Positions 42,666 to 52,197 of a DNA stretch of 64,000 bases are shown here, in pieces. The stretch covers positions 124,001-188,000 of the forward strand of contig CAVPWP010000012.1 in NCBI GenBank assembly GCA_963709395.1, in the 5' to 3' direction. Under the pieces are notes generated by a model. It was not told the DNA's origin and did not search any database. It saw nothing but the letters and a program-made list of their open reading frames with translations. A program made the position numbers and the translations under genes. Within the stretch, counting starts at the first letter, position 1; every line of letters starts with the position of its first letter. The stretch is from CAVPWP01 sp963709395 (GTDB lineage Bacteria; Pseudomonadota; Alphaproteobacteria; Rhodobacterales; Rhodobacteraceae).

Positions 42666-44193
42666 CGCTCTTCAAAGCTCTTCTCGATGAAGCTGGGCAT
42701 GTGGTCGCCCATTCCGACGACCTTGCCGCCGGTGTCGCGGTCGCGGCGGTCGTTGCCGCGCCCGCGCCCGCCGCGATCACCACGCTGTTCGCGCTGTTCG
42801 CGCGGCTCATGCGTTTCGCTCCGTGCGGCGGCCTGCGGTGCGGGCGCTTCCTGCACGGTGTCTTCAGGCGTCTCGACGGGCGCGGAGGCCGGAGCCTCTG
42901 ACATGCGCTGAGGTGCCGGTGCGGCATCCGAGCGCGGCTTGCGGCTGCGCGTGCGGGTCCGGCGCGGCTTCTCCGATGCGGCTCGTCCTCGCCAGCAATT
43001 GTGGCCGGTGGCGCCGTCGTCGGTTCGGCGGCGGCCGGCGAGGTCCCCAGCGGATTCACCCCGCGCGGGATCTCGCGGGCGATCAGACGTTCGATGCCGG
43101 CAAGGTTCTTCTCGTCGGCCGGCGCGCAGATCATCATCGCCTTGCCTTCGCGGCCCGCGCGACCGGTGCGGCCGATGCGGTGGACGTAATCCTCGGAATG
43201 CGAGGGCACATCGAAGTTGAAGACATGGCTGACGGCCGGGATGTCGAGGCCGCGCGCCGCGACGTCCGAGGCCACGAGAAAGCGCAACGACCCGTCCCGG
43301 AACCCGTCCAGCGTGCGCGTGCGCTGCGACTGTTCGAGGTCGCCGTGGATCGGCGCTGCGTCATAGCCGCTTTTCTTGAGCGATTTCGCAACGATGTCGA
43401 CGTCGGTCTTGCGGTTGCAGAAGATGATCGCGTTGGTGCAGCGATCGCCTTCGGCGTCGATCAGCGCCCGCAGAAGGGCGCGCTTTTCCGAGGCCGCGTT
43501 CTCGCGGCGCGAGGGGCGGAACATCACGACCGACTGTTCGATCGTCTCGGACGCAGTGGCCTGGCGCGCCACCTCGACCTTCAGCGGATTCGACAGGAAG
43601 GTGTTGGTGATCCGCTCGATCTCGGGCGCCATGGTCGCCGAGAAGAACAGCGTCTGGCGCGTGAAGGGTGTCAGCGAGAAGATGCGTTCGATGTCGGGAA
43701 TGAACCCCATGTCGAGCATCCGGTCGGCCTCGTCGACGACCATGATCTCGATGCCGGTGAGCAGCAGCTTGCCGCGCTCGAAATGGTCGAGAAGCCGGCC
43801 CGGCGTGGCGATCAGAACGTCGACACCCCGGTCGATCAGCACGTCCTGTTCCTTGAACGACACGCCGCCGATCAGCAGCGCCTTCGTCAGCTTCACATGC
43901 TTGGAATAGGTGTCGAAATTCTCGGCCACCTGGGCGGCCAGTTCGCGCGTGGGTGCCAGGACAAGGCTGCGTGGCATCCGCGCCCGGGCCCGGCCGCGCG
44001 CCAGCCGCGTGATCATCGGCAGCGTGAAGCTGGCGGTCTTGCCGGTGCCGGTCTGGGCGATGCCCAGAACGTCGCGCCCTTCGAGCGCCGCCGGAATCGC
44101 CTGTTCCTGGATCGGAGTGGGGGTGAGATACCCGGCCTCTTCGACGGCCTTCAATACCTTGGGTGACAGATTGAGATCTGCGAATGTGGTCAT
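42653..44193 (-). CDS. DEAD-box ATP-dependent RNA helicase, RhlE-like (one apparent indel in the tail)
   Basis: About 513 residues from the ATG at 44193. All helicase motifs are present: the Q motif near TPTPIQEQAIPAAL, AQTGTGKT, PTRELA, TPGRLLDH, DEAD, SAT, ARGLDIP and HRIGRTGRAG. The helicase core ends near residue 375. The tail is basic and low-complexity, with RKPR and RGDRGGRGRGNDRRDRD repeats for RNA contact. A single missing base near 42980 in this tail shifts the frame; the core is intact. The annotated longer frame upstream (to 44226) has no family support. Confidence 0.92.
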
Positions 44194-44267
44194 GTGCGTC
44201 CGTTCATGAATACGGACCGCTGTCATGGCCCGTGCGTCTTCTGGGGGCTGGGGCCCGGATGACCCCT

Positions 44268-44294
44268 ACTTATCCACAAGCTGCCCCGATAAGT
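44268..44294 (-). promoter_or_regulatory. Consensus DnaA box within an inverted repeat upstream of the helicase
   Basis: TTATCCACA (44270-44278) is a perfect match to the DnaA 9-mer consensus. It sits in the left arm of an inverted repeat ACTTATC (44268-44274)/GATAAGT (44288-44294). The site is 75-100 bases upstream of the helicase ATG, in the 192-base gap after prfC. It may bind DnaA or form a stem-loop in the helicase leader. A single box is weak evidence. Confidence 0.35.
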
Positions 44295-44385
44295 GTGGCG
44301 GGCGTATCCCAAAAGGCGGGTGGGGTCAATCTGATGCGCGTGCAGGGCGACACGGCGCAAACGCCGCACCTGCCCGGGGGCCTCT

Positions 44386-45993
44386 TCAGACCATCATCTC
44401 CTTCGTCGCGCTGAGGGTCAGATCGGGATAATCGCGCTCGATCCGGTCGATGTCCCATTGCAGCCGCGTCAGGAAGACCACGTCGCCGTCGTTGTCCTGC
44501 GCGATATGGCCTTTGTTCGCATTCACGAAACGGTCCATTTCCGCCTTCGGGCCGGTCACCCAGCGGGCCGAGGTGAATTGCGACGCCTCGAACCGGACGG
44601 GCAGGCCGTATTCCAGCTCGATCCGGCTGGCCAGCACGTCGAATTGCAGCGCGCCAACCACGCCGACGATGAAGCCCGAGCCGATCATCGGCTTGAAGAT
44701 CTTGGCGGCCCCTTCCTCGGCGAACTGCATCAGCGCCTTGTCGAGGTGCTTGGCCTTCATCGGGTCGCCCGCGCGGACGTTCTGCAGAAGCTCGGGCGCG
44801 AAGGACGGGATGCCGGTCACCCGGATCGCCTCGCCCTCGGTCAGGGTGTCGCCGATGCGCAGCTGGCCGTGGTTCGGGATGCCGATGATGTCGCCCGCCC
44901 AGGCCTCTTCCGCGAGTTCGCGGTCGGCGGCGAGGAAGAGCACCGGGTTCGAGATCGCCATCGGCTTCTTCGTGCGCACATGGGTCAGCTTCATGCCACG
45001 CTCGAAATGCCCCGACGCGAGGCGGACGAAGGCCACCCGGTCGCGGTGCTTGGGGTCCATGTTGGCCTGCACCTTGAAGACGAACCCCGCCACGGTGTCC
45101 TCGTCCGGGCTGACCTGGCGCGGGATGGCGGCCTGCGGCTGCGGTTCGGGGCCGTAGGCGCCGATGCCGTCCATCAACTCCTTCACGCCGAACGAATTGA
45201 TCGCCGAGCCGAACCAGATCGGCGTCATCGTCCCGTCAAGGAAGGCCTGCCGGTCGAAGGCGGGCAAGAGCGCCTGCGCCATCTCGAGATCCTCGCGCAG
45301 CTTTGCCAGCAGGGCGGCGGGCACGTGGTCGGCCAGCTTGGGGTCATCGAGGCCCGCGATCTTGATCGATTCGGCGACCTTGTTGCGGTCGGCGCGGTCC
45401 ATCAGTTCCAGCCGGTCGTGGAGCACGTCGTAGCAGCCCAGGAACTCGCGCCCGACGCCGATGGGCCAGGAGGCAGGGGTCACGTCGATGGCCAGGTTTT
45501 CCTGGATCTCGTCGATGATCTCGAACGTGTCGCGGCTTTCGCGGTCCATCTTGTTGCAGAAGGTCAGGATCGGAAGGTCGCGCAGGCGGCAGACCTCGAA
45601 AAGCTTGCGGGTCTGGCTTTCCACGCCCTTGGCGCCGTCGATCACCATGATCGCGGCGTCCACGGCCGTGAGCGTGCGATAGGTGTCCTCGGAGAAATCC
45701 GAGTGGCCGGGCGTGTCGACGAGGTTGAAGCGGAAGCGCCCATAGTCGAACGACATGGCCGAGGCCGAGACCGAGATGCCCCGGTCCTTTTCCATCTGCA
45801 TGAAGTCCGACCGCGTGCGCCGTGCCTCGCCCTTGGCCCGCACCTGTCCGGCCATCTGGATCGCGCCGCCGTAGAGCAGGAACTTCTCGGTCAGCGTCGT
45901 CTTGCCCGCATCGGGGTGCGAGATGATGGCGAAGGTGCGCCGCCGGGCGATCTCGGGCGGAAGCGGTGCGGTGTTGTGGGTGCGGTCGAGCAT
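44386..45993 (-). CDS. prfC: Peptide chain release factor 3
   Basis: 535 residues from the ATG at 45993. The G-domain motifs are SHPDAGKTTLTEKFL, DTPGHSDFSEDTYR, NKMDRE and SAINSFGV. The C-terminal domains follow the RF3 pattern (GIPNHGQLRIGDTLTEG, GALQFDVLASRIELEYG). RF3 recycles RF1 and RF2 from the ribosome using GTP. Intact. Divergent from the cupin gene at 46136. Confidence 0.97.
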   Translation of the reverse strand: MLDRTHNTAPLPPEIARRRTFAIISHPDAGKTTLTEKFLLYGGAIQMAGQVRAKGEARRTRSDFMQMEKDRGISVSASAMSFDYGRFRFNLVDTPGHSDFSEDTYRTLTAVDAAIMVIDGAKGVESQTRKLFEVCRLRDLPILTFCNKMDRESRDTFEIIDEIQENLAIDVTPASWPIGVGREFLGCYDVLHDRLELMDRADRNKVAESIKIAGLDDPKLADHVPAALLAKLREDLEMAQALLPAFDRQAFLDGTMTPIWFGSAINSFGVKELMDGIGAYGPEPQPQAAIPRQVSPDEDTVAGFVFKVQANMDPKHRDRVAFVRLASGHFERGMKLTHVRTKKPMAISNPVLFLAADRELAEEAWAGDIIGIPNHGQLRIGDTLTEGEAIRVTGIPSFAPELLQNVRAGDPMKAKHLDKALMQFAEEGAAKIFKPMIGSGFIVGVVGALQFDVLASRIELEYGLPVRFEASQFTSARWVTGPKAEMDRFVNANKGHIAQDNDGDVVFLTRLQWDIDRIERDYPDLTLSATKEMMV

Positions 45994-46135
45994 GGGCGCG
46001 ATATAGACGCGCCGGGGGGCAAGGGGAAGGGCGTCGCCGATTGTGCCGATTGCGCCCCCGACCTGTCGCGAACGGAAAAGACTGCCGCGAATCAGCAGCG
46101 CAGGATGTCGGCCGGATCCGATAGGTGTGACCCCG

Positions 46136-46573
46136 ATGAACGACATTCAGGACATGACCGTCTTCGCCACGTTCCTTCGGGCGTTCGCGGTCAACATGGC
46201 CGATCTCGAGGACGAGGGCTGGGCCGAAGGCGCCCGGGGCACGGTCACCTGGCGCACCCTGATCTGTGCCGACCGCACGCCCTCGGCCGGGATGGTCGCG
46301 GGCGTCGCCGCCTTCGCGCCCGGCGGCACGCTGAATGCCCATCGCCACGGTCCGCACGAGGTCTATTTCGGGCTGGCCGGTGCCGGGATCGTCACCATCG
46401 ATGGGGCACCCTTTCCGATCGCGCCGGGTGTGGCCCTCTTCGTTCCGGGCGGCAGCGAGCATTCGGTCACGGCCGGGTCCGAGGGGCTGCAGTTTCTCTA
46501 TACTTTCGCCGTCGATCGCTTTGCCGAGGTCGACTACAGCTTCGCGACCTTCCCGCCGCCTGCGCGGGATTGA
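46136..46573 (+). CDS. Single-domain cupin protein
   Basis: 145 residues from the ATG at 46136. Both cupin metal motifs are complete: AHRHGPHEVYFGLAGAG (two His and a Glu) and GVALFVPGGSEHSV (fourth His). A conserved N-terminal stretch precedes the barrel. The size and metal motif suit several enzyme types, including small DMSP-lyase-like cupins of marine Rhodobacterales, but nothing here decides the substrate. Confidence 0.75.
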   Translation: MNDIQDMTVFATFLRAFAVNMADLEDEGWAEGARGTVTWRTLICADRTPSAGMVAGVAAFAPGGTLNAHRHGPHEVYFGLAGAGIVTIDGAPFPIAPGVALFVPGGSEHSVTAGSEGLQFLYTFAVDRFAEVDYSFATFPPPARD

Positions 46574-46632
46574 TCGGGGACGGCTTTCGTGGCAGGCTTG
46601 GAACATTCCATGAACGTGCCCCGGAGGTTGTC

Positions 46633-47004
46633 ATGACGCTTGAAGAGATCGCCAAGGAGCTTGTGAAGAACTGCCGCGAAGGGCGCGAGCGCGAGGGGCT
46701 TTCCGAGCTCTACGACCCGAACTGCGAATCCGTCGAGGCCACCGATCCGCCCGAGGGCAGCCGGATCTCGAAAGGGGTGGCGGCGATCGAGGGCAAGCAC
46801 GAGTGGTGGGGCCAGGCCTTCGAGCTCCACAGCAGTGCGGCCGACGGCCCCTATCTTCACGAGCCGCACCAGTTCGCGGTGATCTTCACGATGGACGTCA
46901 CGGAGAAGGCCAGCGGGCAGCGCTGGCAAGGCAAGGAGGTCGGGCTATACACGGTGGCCGAGGGCAAGATCGTGAAGGAAGAGTTCTTCCAGGCGCCGAT
47001 GTAA
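46633..47004 (+). CDS. SnoaL/NTF2-like protein
   Basis: 123 residues. A cone-shaped NTF2-like fold is suggested by the helical N-terminus (TLEEIAKELVKNCREG), LYDPNCESVEATDP, the GVAAIEGKHEWWGQAF helix, and alternating strands ending VGLYTVAEGKIVKEEFFQAPM. Proteins of this type bind small ligands or act as isomerases or hydrolases. No catalytic residues can be assigned. RBS GGAGGTTG. Confidence 0.7.
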   Translation: MTLEEIAKELVKNCREGREREGLSELYDPNCESVEATDPPEGSRISKGVAAIEGKHEWWGQAFELHSSAADGPYLHEPHQFAVIFTMDVTEKASGQRWQGKEVGLYTVAEGKIVKEEFFQAPM

Positions 47005-47079
47005 CGCGACCCCGGTGCTGGCCATTCCCGGCGTTTCCGTCTACCCCGCTGGGGCAAAGCACAGCGACGGGAGAACATC

Positions 47080-47859
47080 ATGGAACTGGGGATCAAGGGC
47101 AAGACAGCCATCGTCTGCGCCTCGTCGAAGGGGCTTGGGCGCGGTTGCGCCGAGGCGCTGGCCGCCGAGGGCGTGAACCTTGTCATGAACGCGCGCGGGG
47201 CCGAGGCGCTGGAAGCCGCGGCCGCGGCGATCCGCGAGGCCTATGGCGTCGAGGTTGTGACGGTGGTCGGCGATGTCACGAATGACGAGGTGCGCGCCAA
47301 ACTCCTGGCCGCGGCCCCCGAGGCGGACATCCTTGTGACCAACGCCGGCGGCCCGCCCCCAGGCAAGTGGATCGACTGGGAGCGTGAGGATTTCATCAAG
47401 GCGCTCGACGCCAACATGCTGACGCCGATCGCGCTGATGAAGGCCGTGCTTCCCGGCATGATGGAGCGCGGCTGGGGCCGGATCGTCAACATCACGTCGC
47501 AGGCGGTCAAGTCGCCGAACCCGGTTCTTGGCCTGTCGAACGCCGCGCGCACCGGCCTCACGGGCTATGTCGCCGGAACCGCGCGGCAGGTGGCCGACAA
47601 GGGTGTCACCATCAACAACCTGCTGCCGGGCATCCACGCCACCGACCGTGCGGTCGCGCTGGACACCGGGGTGTCGAAGGCGCAGGGCATCACGATGGAA
47701 GAGGCCACGAAACAGCGTCAGGCGACGATTCCCGCGGCCCGCTACGGCACGTCCGAGGAATTCGGGGCGGCCTGCGCCTTCCTCTGCTCGCAGAAGGCCG
47801 GATTCATCGTGGGCCAGAACATCCTTCTGGATGGCGGCGCGACCAACGCCACGATCTGA
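47080..47859 (+). CDS. SDR-fold protein without the canonical Tyr-x3-Lys
   Basis: 259 residues, annotated in relatives as 3-oxoacyl-ACP reductase-like. The Rossmann start is AIVCASSKGLGRGCAEALA, in place of the usual TGxxxGxG, followed by LVTNAGGPPPGKW and NITSQAVKSPNPVLGLSNAARTGL. The position expected to hold the catalytic Tyr-x3-Lys reads SNAARTGL, so the standard dehydrogenase tetrad is missing. It belongs to a known SDR-like subgroup with this feature. Catalytic activity is uncertain. RBS GGGAG. Confidence 0.82.
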   Translation: MELGIKGKTAIVCASSKGLGRGCAEALAAEGVNLVMNARGAEALEAAAAAIREAYGVEVVTVVGDVTNDEVRAKLLAAAPEADILVTNAGGPPPGKWIDWEREDFIKALDANMLTPIALMKAVLPGMMERGWGRIVNITSQAVKSPNPVLGLSNAARTGLTGYVAGTARQVADKGVTINNLLPGIHATDRAVALDTGVSKAQGITMEEATKQRQATIPAARYGTSEEFGAACAFLCSQKAGFIVGQNILLDGGATNATI

Positions 47860-47865
47860 GCCGGG

Positions 47866-48702
47866 TCAGCCCGTCGAAGGCTTCGCCACGAGGAGGTCAG
47901 CGGGCGGGTCGCGCATCAGCTGAAGGGCGAGACTGCCGAGCATCCGGTGGGTCAGGCTGAACCTGGCATGCGCGCCGACCGCCACCAGATTGGGCTTGAG
48001 GCGGGCGAACTCGGCGTCGAACACCGCCTCGAGCCCGCCGGCGCGGATCGCGGGAGGGGCCATGCCGGCGGGCAGGGCGGTCACGTCCATCCACCGGGCG
48101 CGGGCGTCTTCGGCGTCGCGCAGGTTGTGATCGGTCGTTGGCGGAGGATCGAACTGACCGCCCCGGGGGATTGCAACCGCAACGGCATGAAAGCCGTGGA
48201 TCGTCGCGGCGGGGGCAAGCCTGTGTGCGGCACCGATCGCCGCCGAGGACGCGGGCGAGAAATCGACCGCCGCCAGCACCGTTGCATAGTCGTGATCGAC
48301 CGGATCACGCACCAGAAGCACCGGCTGCGCGGTCACCCGAAGGGTGCGTTCAAGCGTCGTCTCGCGGACGGTGTCGAGAAAGCCGCGCGTGCGGTGCAGG
48401 CCCAGAACCACGAGGTCGGCCGCGATGCTGGTGGCGACCTCGGGAATGACATGGCTGGGGTCGCCCTGCGCCACGCGGGTGACATGGGCAATGCGACCGT
48501 CGTCCGACAGGCTGTCGCAGAAGGATTTCAGGTGCGCCTCGGTCTCGGGCCGCATGACCTTGGCCAGCCGGTCCGGCATGGCGTCGTCCATCACAGTCAG
48601 CACGGTCAGTCGCGCGCCGTGGGCGTCGGCAAGCCGGAAGGCGCGACCGACCGCACGGTCGGCACGGGGCGACAGATCGGTGGCGACAAGGATGTGTTTC
48701 AT
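47866..48702 (-). CDS. Tandem-domain universal stress protein
   Basis: 278 residues from the ATG at 48702. Two UspA domains: residues 1-140 (MKHILVATDLSPRADRAVGRA ... VVLGLHRTRGFLDT ... VLLVRD) and about 145-278 (VLAAVDFSPASSAA ... VAVGAHARFSLTHRMLGSLA). The first domain holds a better nucleotide-binding glycine pattern than the second. Family members respond to starvation or oxidative stress. It is divergent from the ABC ATPase gene across 155 bases. Confidence 0.88.
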   Translation of the reverse strand: MKHILVATDLSPRADRAVGRAFRLADAHGARLTVLTVMDDAMPDRLAKVMRPETEAHLKSFCDSLSDDGRIAHVTRVAQGDPSHVIPEVATSIAADLVVLGLHRTRGFLDTVRETTLERTLRVTAQPVLLVRDPVDHDYATVLAAVDFSPASSAAIGAAHRLAPAATIHGFHAVAVAIPRGGQFDPPPTTDHNLRDAEDARARWMDVTALPAGMAPPAIRAGGLEAVFDAEFARLKPNLVAVGAHARFSLTHRMLGSLALQLMRDPPADLLVAKPSTG

Positions 48703-48857
48703 GGTCGTCCGGGTCCTTGCAGGATTTGCCGTTGGGGCGCGGCCGATCCTGTCACAGGGCACGCCCGCTTGGCCAGACGCGGACTTGCAGTGCAGAGACT
48801 GGATTGCTATCCCGCAGCGATATCCGAGCCAATCGGTCGGATTTGAGGCAGGGCCGG

Positions 48858-49946
48858 GTGAAGACAATCACGCCACGACTGGAGCTTGACCATGTCTCGC
48901 GCGCCTATGGCGGGCGGGACGTGGTGCATGACGTGTCGCTGACCGTGATGCCGGGGCAGGTGATCAGCCTTCTCGGCCCCTCGGGCTGCGGCAAGTCGAC
49001 GACGCTGCGCATCATCGCGGGGGTCGAACGGCAGGACCGGGGGCGGGTGCTGGTCGACGGGCAGGTGATCGCGGACGAATTGGTGCACCTTCCGCCGGAA
49101 CGGCGCGGCATCGGCCTCATGTTCCAGGACTTCGCGCTCTTTCCGCACCTCAGCGTGGCCGACAACGTGGCGTTCGGACTGCGCGGGACCAGGGCCGAAA
49201 AGCGCGCGCGTGTGGAGGAACTCCTGGATCGCGTCCACCTGCCGGGGTTCATCGACGCCTTCCCGCACGAGCTTTCAGGCGGCGAGCAGCAGCGCGTGGC
49301 CCTGGCGCGGGCGGTCGCGCCGCGCCCCCGCGTCATGCTGATGGACGAACCCTTCTCGGGGCTGGACAACCGCCTGCGCGACGGCATCCGGGACGAGACG
49401 CTGGCGATCCTGAAGGAAGAGGGCGCGGCGGTGGTGCTGGTGACGCATGAGCCCGAAGAGGCGATGCGCATGTCCGACCAGATCGCGCTGATGCGCGATG
49501 GGCGGATCGTGCAGGTGGGCGCGCCCTACAACGTCTACAACACGCCGGTCGACAAGGCGGCGGCCGCGTTTTTCAGCGATATCAACGTGATCCGGGGCAC
49601 AGTTCGCGGCGCGCTGACCGATACGCCGTTCGGCCAGTTCCTGGCTCCCGGCGTGCCGGACGGCACAGAGGTCGAGATCGTGATCCGCCCCCAGCACCTG
49701 CGCATCGACTTCGACCGCGACGGCAGGGGGCCGCTGCCCACGCCCGAAGACGGCATTCCGGCGCGCGGCGTGGTCGAACGCGCGCGCTACATGGGGCACG
49801 AAAGCCTTGTCGAGTTCCGCATGGACCACGACGGGTCGATCCTCAAGGCATCGGTCCCGTCGGTGTTCCTGCCCAAACCGGGCACGCCGCTCTGGCTGAT
49901 GATCCGCCGCGGCAAGTGTTTCGTGTTTCCACGAAAGGCTGCCTAG
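48858..49946 (+). CDS. ABC transporter ATP-binding protein (PotA/FbpC-type), without a local permease
   Basis: 362 residues from a GTG at 48858. Walker A is GPSGCGKSTT, the Q-loop MFQDFALFPHLS, the signature LSGGEQQR, Walker B VMLMDEPFSGLD and the H-loop VTHEPEEAM. Residues about 240-362 form a TOBE-like regulatory domain, as in importers of polyamines, iron or sulfate. No permease or binding-protein gene is adjacent, so it is an orphan. Convergent with the holin-like gene, 4 bases apart. Confidence 0.9.
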   Translation: MKTITPRLELDHVSRAYGGRDVVHDVSLTVMPGQVISLLGPSGCGKSTTLRIIAGVERQDRGRVLVDGQVIADELVHLPPERRGIGLMFQDFALFPHLSVADNVAFGLRGTRAEKRARVEELLDRVHLPGFIDAFPHELSGGEQQRVALARAVAPRPRVMLMDEPFSGLDNRLRDGIRDETLAILKEEGAAVVLVTHEPEEAMRMSDQIALMRDGRIVQVGAPYNVYNTPVDKAAAAFFSDINVIRGTVRGALTDTPFGQFLAPGVPDGTEVEIVIRPQHLRIDFDRDGRGPLPTPEDGIPARGVVERARYMGHESLVEFRMDHDGSILKASVPSVFLPKPGTPLWLMIRRGKCFVFPRKAA

Positions 49947-49950
49947 CCGC

Positions 49951-50338
49951 CTAGTGGGACTTGTCGTGGTACTTCCTGGCCTGTTTTGTCACTTGCGGCA
50001 GCAAGAAGGTCGCGGCCAGGCTTCCGATCCAGACCAGAACCGTCGCGGCGATCCAGTTGGTAAGGCCGCCCATGTCCATGCCGGCCATGATGAGGTTTGT
50101 CAGGAACAGGCAGACCGCGATCGACACGAGGGCGATGCCGCCCATAAGGGGCTTGGCGTTCGATCTCCGAGAACTTGCGGATCAACGGCGTCAGGACGGC
50201 GAGGATCGCCGAGAAGACCAGGACGACAAGGATGAACGACCAGAAGTCGATCTGGAAACCCGGAATGACCAGCCTGGCGACCAGAAGCCCGACGGCATTG
50301 GCGACAACGTAAAGCAGGGCGGAGATGATGGTCTGCAT
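49951..50338 (-). CDS. Holin-superfamily-like small membrane protein (one apparent indel)
   Basis: About 128 residues after correction. Four hydrophobic segments are visible: residues about 3-23, 30-52, 60-85 and 95-115. The pattern AVGLLVARLVIPGFQIDFWSFILVVLVFSAI resembles the PF04020 (phage holin 4_2) membrane family, which is widespread in chromosomes. An extra base near 50163 separates the first 50 residues from the rest. No other phage genes are near, so this is not evidence of a prophage. Confidence 0.6.
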
Positions 50339-50407
50339 GGGCAGGATCCTCGCAGTTCTTGCATTTGCGGTCTTTTTAGCCTGATGTCGCCGCCGCTCAT
50401 AGGGGGG

Positions 50408-50860
50408 TCAGGCCCTGTCGTCACGAGGCGACCCCATCACCACGTAGGAGGTGATCGAATGCACCTGCGGCAGGGTGCCCAGCGTCTCGGCGTGAAAGCG
50501 TTTGTAGGCCGCGATGTCGGCCACTTCGACGCGCAGAAGGTATTCGATGGCGCCGGTCACGTTATGGCATTCGCGCACTTCGGGCGCACGTGCCATCGCG
50601 CGCTCGAACGCCTCCTGCGCCGCCTTGGTATGCGCGTTGAGGCCCACCGCGACATAGGCCACGAACCCGCCGCCCAGGGCCGCGCGATTCAGCACGGCGC
50701 GGTAGCCGGTGATGATGCCTGCGCGCTCGAGGTCCTGCACGCGGCGCAGGCAGGCCGAGGGCGAGAGGCCGACCCGCTCGGCAAGTTCGGTGTTCGACAC
50801 GCGGCCGTCGCGCGACAGCTCGCGCAATATCCGGTCGTTGATCTGATCAATCTTCGTCAT
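50408..50860 (-). CDS. Lrp/AsnC-family transcriptional regulator
   Basis: 150 residues from the ATG at 50860. The N-terminal helix-turn-helix is INDRILRELSRDGRVSNTELAERVGLSPSACLRRVQDLE, and the C-terminal RAM ligand-binding domain includes GFVAYVAVGLN and VTGAIEYLLRVEVADIAAY. It is divergent, 73 bases apart, from a LysE-type exporter, the classic arrangement of a regulator that senses an amino acid and controls its efflux. Confidence 0.92.
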   Translation of the reverse strand: MTKIDQINDRILRELSRDGRVSNTELAERVGLSPSACLRRVQDLERAGIITGYRAVLNRAALGGGFVAYVAVGLNAHTKAAQEAFERAMARAPEVRECHNVTGAIEYLLRVEVADIAAYKRFHAETLGTLPQVHSITSYVVMGSPRDDRA

Positions 50861-50933
50861 ATGTTGTGAAAAATTGCTCTCTTGCACCGAAGATTGCAAC
50901 CAAGTTCCCCGATGGCTGCGCGATAATTGCGCC

Positions 50934-51536
50934 ATGGACTTGGAGCTTCTTCCCGCGCTTGCCGCCTTCGCCTTCGTGACCTCGGTGACGCCGGGGCCGA
51001 ACAACCTGATGCTGATGGCCTCGGGCGCCAATTTCGGTCTGCGCCGGACGCTCCCGCACATGCTGGGCGTGGCGCTGGGTTTCGTGGTGATGGCGGTGCT
51101 GGTCGGTCTGGGTCTGGTGCAGGTCTTCACCGTGCTGCCCGGCATCTACCTCGGGCTCAAGATCGCTTGCGTCGTCTATCTCATTTATCTTGCATGGAAA
51201 ATCGCGAACGCCTCGGCGCCTCAGAGCGGGATGGGCGGAGGGCGGCCCATGACCTTTCTGCAGGCCGCCGCCTTTCAGTGGGTGAACCCCAAGGCCTGGG
51301 CGATGGCGCTGACCGCGGTCACCGTCTACGCGCCGGGGCAGGATGTGGCGGCGGTGCTGGTCGTGGCCCTTGTCTTCGGCGCGATCAACCTGCCCAGCGT
51401 CGGGTCCTGGGCCTGGGCGGGTCTGCAGATGCGGCGGGTGCTGACCAGCCCCGGACGCCTTCGCGCGTTCAACCTGACCATGGCCGCGCTGTTGCTGGCG
51501 TCGCTCTATCCGTTGCTGGGCAGTCCGGCCATGTAG
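50934..51536 (+). CDS. LysE/RhtB-family amino-acid exporter
   Basis: 200 residues with six membrane helices. The family signature SVTPGPNNLMLMASGANFGLRRTLPHMLGV is at residues 16-45. A later helix carries the conserved FQWVNPKAWAMAL. It likely exports an amino acid sensed by the divergent Lrp protein. Its last 31 bases overlap the convergent WYL regulator on the opposite strand. Confidence 0.92.
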   Translation: MDLELLPALAAFAFVTSVTPGPNNLMLMASGANFGLRRTLPHMLGVALGFVVMAVLVGLGLVQVFTVLPGIYLGLKIACVVYLIYLAWKIANASAPQSGMGGGRPMTFLQAAAFQWVNPKAWAMALTAVTVYAPGQDVAAVLVVALVFGAINLPSVGSWAWAGLQMRRVLTSPGRLRAFNLTMAALLLASLYPLLGSPAM

Positions 51537-52197
51537 TCGGCCAGCATACGGCCGGGTTCGTCGACGAAGAGCTCGGGCAGGATCTCGACCCTGTCGATCC
51601 GGTCGACGCGGAACACGCGGAAGGCGCTGCGCATCTCGCACCAGGCGGTCAGGGTCCAGACCCGCCCCCAGTATTCCAGTTGCAGCGGGCGCACCGTGCG
51701 GCGCGTCGTGTCGTCCCCGAGCGATCGGTAGGTCAGACGCAGTTTCTGACGCGACCGGATCGCGCCACGGATCGCCGGCATATGGGCAAAGCCCGCCGCC
51801 GCGTCCGCGAAGGGATAGACCGCAAAGCCCCAGCCCTCTCGCGGGGCGGCGCGGTCTTCGGGCAGCACGGCGTCGATCTTGGCCGACAGCGACCGCGCGG
51901 CCCGGCGCAGGTCGTCATCGGCGGCCTCGGCGACCACCGCCATGCCGAGGTGCAGCGCCTCAAGCTCGGCCATCGTCAGGTTGAGCGGCGGCAGGGTGAT
52001 GGGCGCGGTCATCATGTAGCCCACGCCCCGTTCGCCCTCGACCGGCAGGCCCGAGGCCACCAGCGTATCCATGTCGCGGTAGATGGTGCGCACCGACACC
52101 TCGAGCCGCGCCGCCATGTCGGCGGCGCGGTGGAGCTTTCCGTCCCGCAGGATCTGGATCAGCTCGAAGAGGCGGTCGGTGCGGCGCAGGGGGTCAC
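51506..52197 (-). CDS. WYL-domain transcriptional regulator (YafY-type)
   Basis: About 229 residues. The N-terminal winged helix is RTDRLFELIQILRDGKLHRAADMAARLEVSVRTIYRDMDTL, followed by the WYL ligand-binding domain (RQKLRLTYRSLGD, RTVRPLQLEYWGRVWTLTAWCE, FRVDRIDRVEIL). The start is unclear: no ATG or GTG is in frame. The GTG at 52197, overlapping the upstream stop (GTGA), fits if one C is missing from the CCCCC run at about 52190. A CTG at 52189 is the in-frame alternative. Probably cotranscribed with the ABM-like gene upstream. Confidence 0.85.

Noticed and set aside
44458..47004. 848-codon forward frame opposite prfC and running through the cupin region
   Set aside because: It covers intact RF3, cupin and SnoaL-like genes in other frames and has no domain; it is a GC-driven shadow.
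49951..50338. Holin-like gene as a sign of a prophage
   Set aside because: No integrase, capsid, tail, lysin or attachment site is nearby; this membrane family is common as a stand-alone chromosomal gene.
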